A stretch of DNA of 9,342 nt from Caldifarciminota bacterium. GTDB lineage: Bacteria; Hydrothermota; Hydrothermia; S141-80. Positions 5,441 through 9,342 of the stretch are shown here, in pieces. The number at the start of each line of letters is the position of its first letter. The stretch's first letter is position 1. The notes under the pieces were generated by a model that was given only the letters and a program-made list of their open reading frames with translations, ran no database searches and was not told the DNA's origin. The translations under genes and the position numbers were made by a program. Location of the stretch: the NCBI GenBank assembly GCA_015490255.1, contig WFYF01000288.1, forward strand, positions 1-9,342. The letters are read 5' to 3'.

Positions 5441-6099
5441 CCCACCGGATATGCAGGACACTGGTTTTCGCCCTCGCAGGGGCGGGAGGGTGTGCCCTCC
5501 CTCCGGTGGTTCTTCCTCCCGCCCCCATCTCTTCGTCAGCTCCCTCACATACCTTCGCTGTCCAGCACTACACCTCGGAACGGCTGGATCCGGACTGCCG
5601 GCCGGGTCCCCGGAACTTCGTGGATCTCTGGTGGAGCCTGAACTTTCCATCCCGGAAACAAGGGGAAAACCGGCGAACCTTCTCCTTTCATCTCTTCCAC
5701 GTCGTTTTTGCCGGCAGCTCGGGCGTCATGCTTCCCGGATTTTCCGTCCATGAAGATTTCGCCGGCTCCCTTCCCGTGGGGGTTGAACTCTCTGGAGGCC
5801 TCCAGCCCGGCGTTCTGCTTTACGGAAGGGTCCTGCCCCAGACGTCGGTCCTGGCCACCCTGCCCGGATGGATCACCCTCGCCCCCTATCTCCAGACCGG
5901 CCCTCTCCGTTTTGTTTTTCGGGCCTTTCCGCCGGGGATCAGCTTCATCTGGACAGGCACCACCTGGGGGCTTCTCGGCGGCCTCCACGACGCCATGGAG
6001 ATCGGCTATACCCGGCCCTTCGTGCTGGACGCCCCCTGTCCCAAACCGCCCATCCGGGAAACCCCCGTCCTCACTCTGGGCCTCTGGTTCCGCCGGTAA
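5437..6099 (+). CDS. Putative lipoprotein, unknown function
   Basis: A 220-aa protein. The N-terminus has a short basic region (HRICR), a hydrophobic stretch (TLVFALAGA) and a cysteine at residue 19 in AGGC, a loose lipobox (Ala instead of Leu at -3). A Pro-rich linker LPPVVLPPAP (21-30) follows. The body is Gly/aromatic-rich with alternating hydrophobic stretches (DLWWSLNF, FSFHLFHVVFAG, FVFRAFPPGISFIWTGTTWGLLGGLHDAMEIGY) and ends in LTLGLWFRR, which suggests beta structure anchored in or near an outer membrane. I do not recognise a family. It starts by a 4-nt overlap with the nuclease-like gene, so the two are probably translated together, an odd pairing of cytoplasmic and envelope proteins. 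Its 3' end overlaps the convergent small gene at 6071-6331 by 29 nt. Confidence 0.7.
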   Translation: MTHRICRTLVFALAGAGGCALPPVVLPPAPISSSAPSHTFAVQHYTSERLDPDCRPGPRNFVDLWWSLNFPSRKQGENRRTFSFHLFHVVFAGSSGVMLPGFSVHEDFAGSLPVGVELSGGLQPGVLLYGRVLPQTSVLATLPGWITLAPYLQTGPLRFVFRAFPPGISFIWTGTTWGLLGGLHDAMEIGYTRPFVLDAPCPKPPIRETPVLTLGLWFRR

Positions 6100-6331
6100 C
6101 CCTGCGACGTTTCCGTGGGGAAACAGGGTCACGTCGCCTCCGGGGGCCCCGTTCAGGAATTTTCCCGTCCGCGGCGTGTTCTCCCCGGGACCCGGTCTCC
6201 TCCCGCCGGACTTCCAGGAGAAGCCGGGCCATGGTCTCCACGAAACGAAGACGGGCCTCCACCGGGAGGCGGGAAAAGGCCCGGATCTGCTCCGGACTCA
6301 CCGCATAGGGAAGATATTCACGACGCTTCAT
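6071..6331 (-). CDS. Small partner protein of the nucleotidyltransferase; C-terminus altered by a repeat
   Basis: An 86-aa protein starting at the ATG 6329-6331, overlapping the nucleotidyltransferase end by 14 nt. Residues 1-44 (MKRREYLPYAVSPEQIRAFSR, then LPVEARLRFVETMARLLLEVRR) look like a short helical protein of the kind found beside nucleotidyltransferases in toxin-antitoxin-like loci. Residues ~45-86 are low-complexity and Arg-rich (RGPRRRRDPVSPRKRRR). They are encoded by the antisense of a palindromic repeat copy (6099-6150, roughly residues 61-78) and by the 3' end of the convergent lipoprotein gene. The native C-terminus has probably been replaced. Its role as antitoxin, chaperone or toxin cannot be told from sequence. 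Confidence 0.55.
   Translation of the reverse strand: MKRREYLPYAVSPEQIRAFSRLPVEARLRFVETMARLLLEVRREETGSRGEHAADGKIPERGPRRRRDPVSPRKRRRVTGGTRGPE
6099..6150 (+). repeat. Palindromic unit 7 (rearranged)
   Basis: The left arm GCGACGT (6104-6110) pairs with ACGTCGC (6131-6137), and the inner TTTCC (6110-6114) pairs with GGAAA (6119-6123) around GTGG. About 7 extra bases (CAGGGTC) sit in the right arm. An alternative pairing is ACCCTG (6099-6104) with CAGGGT (6124-6129). The family tail GGGGGCCCCG ends it (6142-6150 region). It lies at the junction of two convergent genes. Confidence 0.68.
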
Positions 6332-6806
6332 GGTCCTCCAGCATGCGCAGCGCCTGGATGTCCGAGACATCCACGGGACGACCGGAACGTGTTTTCAGCA
6401 CAATCAGATCCGGAACAGACGCGACCGGAATGCCGAAAGACGCCGCCCGGAACACCTTCCGCCGGGCATGCAGTTCCTCAAAGGGCACAACCTCTTCCAG
6501 CAGAACGTCCACCACTTCCAGGGGATCGTCCGGGTTTTCAAACGTCAGCACCCGCATGCCCTTTTCCCGGACCAGGCGTGCACGCCTCATGCAATCCTTG
6601 ATGACTTCAAGTCCCACCGGCTGGCGAGGGCGCAGGCCCAGGGTTTCCAGGCATTGCCATAACTTTTCCAGATTTTCGGGAGTGAGGCGAACGGCCACAT
6701 CCAGATCCACCGTGGTGCGGGGAATACCCCACAGAGCCACAGCCACGCCTCCGATCACCACATAATCCACCCCGCACGCCCAGAGCGCCTGAAGAATCCG
6801 CTGCAT
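6318..6806 (-). CDS. Nucleotidyltransferase (MNT/AbiEii-like, DUF6036-type)
   Basis: A 162-aa nucleotidyltransferase-fold protein. The motif GGVAVALWG (residues 19-27) followed by T32-x-D34-L-D36 is the GG...TxDLD form seen in AbiEii-like and DUF6036 proteins, distinct from the GSX10DXD of mntA in this window. A third acidic position is D100 in EVVDVLL. The C-terminal block SVPDLIVLKTRSGRPVDVSDIQAL (130-152) with K138 and D146/D149 matches the family. Such enzymes transfer nucleotides to proteins or tRNA in toxin-antitoxin and abortive-infection systems; the direction here is unknown. It begins at the ATG 6804-6806, preceded by an in-frame stop about 11 codons upstream with no other start, and its promoter's -10 ends only 8 nt before the ATG. 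It overlaps the small downstream gene by 14 nt. It appears intact. Confidence 0.87.
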   Translation of the reverse strand: MQRILQALWACGVDYVVIGGVAVALWGIPRTTVDLDVAVRLTPENLEKLWQCLETLGLRPRQPVGLEVIKDCMRRARLVREKGMRVLTFENPDDPLEVVDVLLEEVVPFEELHARRKVFRAASFGIPVASVPDLIVLKTRSGRPVDVSDIQALRMLEDHEAS

Positions 6807-6814
6807 CGTCCTGA

Positions 6815-6843
6815 AGGATACGGGAAAACCATCCCTCCGTCAA
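6815..6843 (-). promoter_or_regulatory. Promoter of the second nucleotidyltransferase operon, nearly leaderless
   Basis: On the minus strand TTGACG (6843-6838) is followed by a 17-nt spacer and TATCCT (6820-6815). The -10 ends 8 nt before the ATG at 6806, so the transcript would begin within one or two bases of the start codon. Confidence 0.5.
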
Positions 6844-6867
6844 GGCCTGATCCACATACTCCACCCC

Positions 6868-6910
6868 GGTATATGGTTCGTGGGGTTTGTGCTATACTAA
6901 AACATATACC
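6868..6910. promoter_or_regulatory. 8-bp inverted repeat flanking a promoter, candidate operator
   Basis: GGTATATG (6868-6875) and its exact reverse complement CATATACC (6903-6910) lie 27 nt apart, one half upstream and one half just downstream of the extended -10 at 6890-6898. The half-sites are about 35 bp centre to centre. The position, between the divergent nucleotidyltransferase and secreted-protein genes, suits a regulator binding site, but no regulator is encoded in view. Confidence 0.4.
6890..6898 (+). promoter_or_regulatory. Extended -10 promoter of the secreted-protein gene
   Basis: TGC directly precedes TATACT (6893-6898), an extended -10 (TGnTATAAT type) that can work with a poor -35. 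The ATG at 6934 follows after a leader containing AGGAGGT (6921-6927), 6 nt from the start codon. Confidence 0.6.
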
Positions 6911-6933
6911 ATTGCGACACAGGAGGTCTCACG

Positions 6934-8715
6934 ATGGGAAGCGTGAGCGGGATGGTGCTGTGGTTGTTGGCCTTTGCCGGTCAGGTGGTGGGAGAAGGTC
7001 CAGGATGGCGGGCGGTGGCCTGGCCGGTGAAGCGTGCGGTGGCCCCGGTGATAGAAAACGAACATCGTGTTTCCCTCCTTCAGGAACGTTCCCTGTCCCC
7101 GGAGGGCTCTGACCCTGCCCTTCAGGTCCTCCCCGGCCAGTGGTACCGGTATCACAGCATCACGACAAACATCAACTATTATACCAACATTCCTCTCTGG
7201 ATCGCCACACGGTTTCAGATTTCTCTGGCCCCAGGGGAAAATCTGCCCCTATGGGTGGATTCCATTGAGGTGTATTTCGTGGCCGAGAACCAGGACCCCA
7301 ATCTCACGGACACCATCTTCATCTGGAACGGCACCACCACCCAGCCCACCACCCTCATAGACGCCTTCCCCTTCAACGTGCCCACAGGTCCCGGCGTGCA
7401 GGGCTGGCGGCTGGTCGTCTATTTTGACGACCCTTATCCCATTCAGCAAACCCTCTTCTGGCTGGGTTACCGGTCCTTAGCCACTCCCTCCGACACGGTC
7501 TGGGTGGCTGCGGAAGCCTGCAGCAACTGTGCCAACCCCGCCACCCGAAACGTGTTTTCTTTTGACAACGTTAACTGGATCGGACCTTTCACCCGGGACT
7601 GGGGGGTGGGGCTGTATGGGCGCAAGTCTCACGCTGTGGACGAGGGTGTGTGGTCTTTTGTGTTTCCCAACTGGCCCTTCATCACCACCCAGCTGGATGG
7701 GGACACCCTGGCGGTGGTCCACCGGAACTGGGGCGGGAACAATCTCACCACCATGGGCGGGCGCCTGGTTGTGACCTTCCGGGGCTCCTCCGACACCACG
7801 GTCTATACCCTCACCGCCGGACCCTATGCCCCCACCGTCCAGGATACCTTTCGCCAGAGCATGGCCAGTTATGTGGGACAGGGGTATGAAGGCGTGATCA
7901 CCTTTGAGGCCTGGTCGGAACAGTCCGGCGATCAGGACCTTTCCAACGACACCCTGCGGTTTTCCGACTACGTGTTCCCCAACTATACCACCTGGGCCCA
8001 GGGGTTTGAGTTTGACCTCACGGGATGGGCCGCCTATGACCTGGACGGCAACGGCGAGACGTGGGCAGTGTATGCCCCCACCGGCCACACCGGCTATCGG
8101 GCGGCCGGCGACACCGCGCGGGCCGGGGAGAACAACGTCCTGGTGGGGCCGGCCTGGACGCTGGGAGGCACGGCAGGTGATGCCACCTATGGCAACGTGC
8201 TCGCGGGGTTCATCAACATTCCCGCGGGGGTTTCCGTCACCCTGACGGTCCAGGCCCTCAGCGGTCCGGATCCCGGCACCGCCACCGTCCTCTGGCAGAA
8301 CAGCCACACCCTCACCGGCCTCCTCAAGGCGGGATGGGTGAAGATCCAGGACACGCTGGATCCGGCCCTGAACGGCAGCACCATCTATCCCGCCTGGCGC
8401 CTGTCCACAACCAGCGCCACCCCTTCCCTGATTCTGCTGGACAACCTCTACGGTCAGTCAGCCCCCATGGCTCTGGATGTGGAAGAGTCCGTCCGTAGCG
8501 AATCCGTTCGCCTGGTCATGAAAGGTCCCCGGGAGCTGCGGGTTCTGGGCGGACCGGTGCGGAAAGTTCTGGTGGTGGACCCGCTGGGCCGACGGATCCT
8601 TCGGGCGGGTCCGGAGACAAAGCGCCTGGTGCTCCGGGGATTGCCGGCAGGGGTTTACACGCTGATCGTGGAAGGAACCCACCGCACACAGCGTTTCCGG
8701 GTAGTCCTGCCCTGA
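6934..8715 (+). CDS. Secreted protein with choice-of-anchor-like domain and T9SS type A-like sorting domain
   Basis: A 593-aa exported protein. Residues 1-20 form a hydrophobic signal-like segment (GMVLWLLAFAGQVVG). The body is beta-rich, with many Gly, Thr and aromatic residues. Residues ~318-346 (EGVITFEAWSEQSGDQDLSNDTLRF) have the gDxxxSNDT pattern of extracellular Ig-like/CARDB-type domains. Residues ~355-507 resemble a choice-of-anchor J/cleaved-adhesin domain: FEFDLTGWAAYDLDGNGETWAVY, with a DxDGNGxxW metal-like loop, then NNVLVGPAWTL and a closing LILLDNLYG. Residues ~518-593 fit a T9SS type A C-terminal sorting domain: RELRVLGGPVRKVLVVDPLGRRI, then LVLRGLPAGVYTLIVEG and RFRVVLP. In T9SS bacteria this tail directs export and surface attachment. 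No protease or glycosidase motif is seen, so an adhesin or surface role is plausible but unproven. The start is set by a strong AGGAGGT. Confidence 0.85.
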   Translation: MGSVSGMVLWLLAFAGQVVGEGPGWRAVAWPVKRAVAPVIENEHRVSLLQERSLSPEGSDPALQVLPGQWYRYHSITTNINYYTNIPLWIATRFQISLAPGENLPLWVDSIEVYFVAENQDPNLTDTIFIWNGTTTQPTTLIDAFPFNVPTGPGVQGWRLVVYFDDPYPIQQTLFWLGYRSLATPSDTVWVAAEACSNCANPATRNVFSFDNVNWIGPFTRDWGVGLYGRKSHAVDEGVWSFVFPNWPFITTQLDGDTLAVVHRNWGGNNLTTMGGRLVVTFRGSSDTTVYTLTAGPYAPTVQDTFRQSMASYVGQGYEGVITFEAWSEQSGDQDLSNDTLRFSDYVFPNYTTWAQGFEFDLTGWAAYDLDGNGETWAVYAPTGHTGYRAAGDTARAGENNVLVGPAWTLGGTAGDATYGNVLAGFINIPAGVSVTLTVQALSGPDPGTATVLWQNSHTLTGLLKAGWVKIQDTLDPALNGSTIYPAWRLSTTSATPSLILLDNLYGQSAPMALDVEESVRSESVRLVMKGPRELRVLGGPVRKVLVVDPLGRRILRAGPETKRLVLRGLPAGVYTLIVEGTHRTQRFRVVLP

Positions 8716-8799
8716 GGGTTCCGGGCCCCCGGGGAGACCCGGTCCGGGGAAAACGAGGTGTAACTCCTTTTCCGTGTATGCTCACGGCAGGAGGTGCAT

Positions 8800-8842
8800 T
8801 TTTTCGGGGCCCCCACGAAATTTCGCGAGAAATTTCGTGGGG
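8800..8842 (-). repeat. Palindromic unit 8, inverted orientation
   Basis: Perfect 14-bp stem: CCCCACGAAATTTC (8811-8824) pairs with 8829-8842 around GCGA, which reads TCGC on the minus strand, the same loop as unit 1. On the minus strand the family tail GGGGGCCCCGAAAAAATGC follows, so this copy is reversed relative to the others. It lies between the secreted-protein stop and the cyclase promoter. Confidence 0.8.
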
Positions 8843-8853
8843 TGAAACAGGTG

Positions 8854-8882
8854 TGGACGGTTCCGTTTCCGGTGGCTAAACT
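8854..8882 (+). promoter_or_regulatory. Candidate promoter of the cyclase gene, leaderless geometry
   Basis: TGGACG (8854-8859), a 17-nt spacer and TAAACT (8877-8882); each hexamer has 4 of 6 consensus matches. The GTG start at 8889 is 7 nt after the -10, where transcription would normally begin, and there is no well-placed ribosome binding site. Confidence 0.4.
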
Positions 8883-8888
8883 TTCCCC

Positions 8889-9342
8889 GTGACGTTGCAT
8901 CAGGGAACGGCCTGGGTGCTTCTCCAGGACATCGGAGCCTTCACCGCCCTCACCGAACGGCTGGAAGGGGAAGGGCCAGAAGGTGTGGAGCGCCTCGGGC
9001 GCATCATCCGGGGCTTTTTCCGGGACGCCGAGGCACTGCTCCGTCCCCACGGCGGCCGGGTGATGAGCCTGGTGGGGGACGCCTACTGGGCCCTTCTTCC
9101 CCCAGAACACCCCCGCACCGCCCTGGAGACCCTGGCCGCCCGTCTCCTGGAACTCCCCGTTTTTCGGCGCCATCGCCTGGCCTCTCGCGTGATCGCCGTG
9201 CGGGGACCGGTGCGGGTGTCCCGGGCCGTCGCAGCAGGCGGCCTATCCTGGGATCTCGCGGGACTCGCGGTGGAGGCGGCCTATACGCTTGAGGAGAAGC
9301 TGGAGGCCGGCCGCACAGCCGTCCGGGAGTTGCCCGCCACCC
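8889..9342 (+). CDS. Class III adenylate/guanylate cyclase domain protein, N-terminal part
   Basis: An open frame of at least 151 residues that runs off the window. VLLQDIGAFTALTERLEGEG (residues 10-29) is the class III cyclase opening motif with the metal-binding D14. GGRVMSLVGDAYWALLPPE (55-73) holds the second metal-binding D64 in GDA. These domains make cAMP or cGMP from ATP or GTP. The form with an N-terminal DIxxFTxLTERL is common in large proteins that carry a cyclase followed by an ATPase/TPR region, so a long C-terminal extension is likely but unseen. The frame opens after a TAA at 8878. The first possible starts are GTG 8889 and TTG 8895, and there is no ATG near the motif. I chose GTG. 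The only GGTGG upstream is 13 nt away, so a leaderless start is possible. GC-rich codon use is like that of the secreted-protein gene. Confidence 0.85.
   Translation, partial: MTLHQGTAWVLLQDIGAFTALTERLEGEGPEGVERLGRIIRGFFRDAEALLRPHGGRVMSLVGDAYWALLPPEHPRTALETLAARLLELPVFRRHRLASRVIAVRGPVRVSRAVAAGGLSWDLAGLAVEAAYTLEEKLEAGRTAVRELPAT

Noticed and set aside
6607..6864. Alternative minus-strand frame beginning MEYVDQALTEGWF upstream of the second nucleotidyltransferase
   Set aside because: It diverges from the nucleotidyltransferase frame, contains the promoter at 6815-6843 and becomes low-complexity. The ATG at 6806 gives the normal family N-terminus without invoking a frameshift.
7477..8307. 276-aa minus-strand frame opposite the secreted-protein gene
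   Set aside because: Its Gly/Val/Pro-rich translation resembles no family, and the plus strand has signal peptide, domain and sorting-domain evidence.
8720..8750. GC-rich stem (CCCCGG with CCGGGG) after the secreted-protein stop as a terminator
   Set aside because: Short, with several competing pairings and followed by AAAA rather than T residues. Not distinguishable from background in this GC-rich sequence.
8655..9173. 172-aa minus-strand frame at the right end
   Set aside because: It is antisense to the cyclase motifs DIGAFTALTERL and GDA, and spans the palindromic unit at 8811-8842.

Overview
The window reads as a high-GC bacterial contig, probably from a metagenome and from an uncultured Gram-negative lineage that uses a type IX secretion system (Bacteroidota/FCB relatives or candidate phyla such as WOR-3/Hydrothermae). 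That placement is inference. It rests on a secreted protein with a T9SS type A-like C-terminal sorting domain (6934-8715), a lipoprotein-like gene, and the density of HEPN/nucleotidyltransferase modules, which is common in thermophiles and candidate phyla. Bases 1-27 are not genomic: they are the end of an Illumina Nextera/Tn5 transposase adapter, so position 28 is the true contig edge.

Layout. (i) 28-442 (-): N-terminal piece of a methylmalonyl-CoA mutase-type large subunit, cut by the contig edge and frameshifted in a 7-G run. (ii) 500-2890 (+): a sigma70-like promoter followed by four genes with overlapping ends: a TIGR04255-family protein, an unrecognised 151-aa protein, a HEPN-domain protein and an atypical SDR lacking the YxxxK pair. 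(iii) 2891-3160: a tandem array of palindromic hairpin units. (iv) 3167-3993 (-): a canonical MntA/HepT toxin-antitoxin pair with its own promoter. (v) 4069-4495: another hairpin unit, a second type of palindrome and no gene. (vi) 4496-6099 (+): a DUF4268/PD-(D/E)XK-like nuclease gene coupled by ATGA overlap to a putative lipoprotein. (vii) 6071-6806 (-): a second nucleotidyltransferase plus small partner module. (viii) 6890-8715 (+): an exported T9SS-type protein with a choice-of-anchor/cleaved-adhesin-like domain. (ix) 8854-9342 (+): the N-terminus of a class III nucleotide cyclase, running off the end and perhaps leaderless.

How the parts relate. About 6 kb holds three separate HEPN and/or nucleotidyltransferase modules and a restriction-like nuclease, so the middle of the window looks like a defence/toxin-antitoxin patch. 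It is interspersed with at least eight copies of one palindromic element whose flanks are conserved but whose inner stem changes with matching compensatory changes. The element family and the TIGR04255/unknown/HEPN operon are the two items most likely to be undescribed. No searches or computations were run; all family calls come from motif reading.
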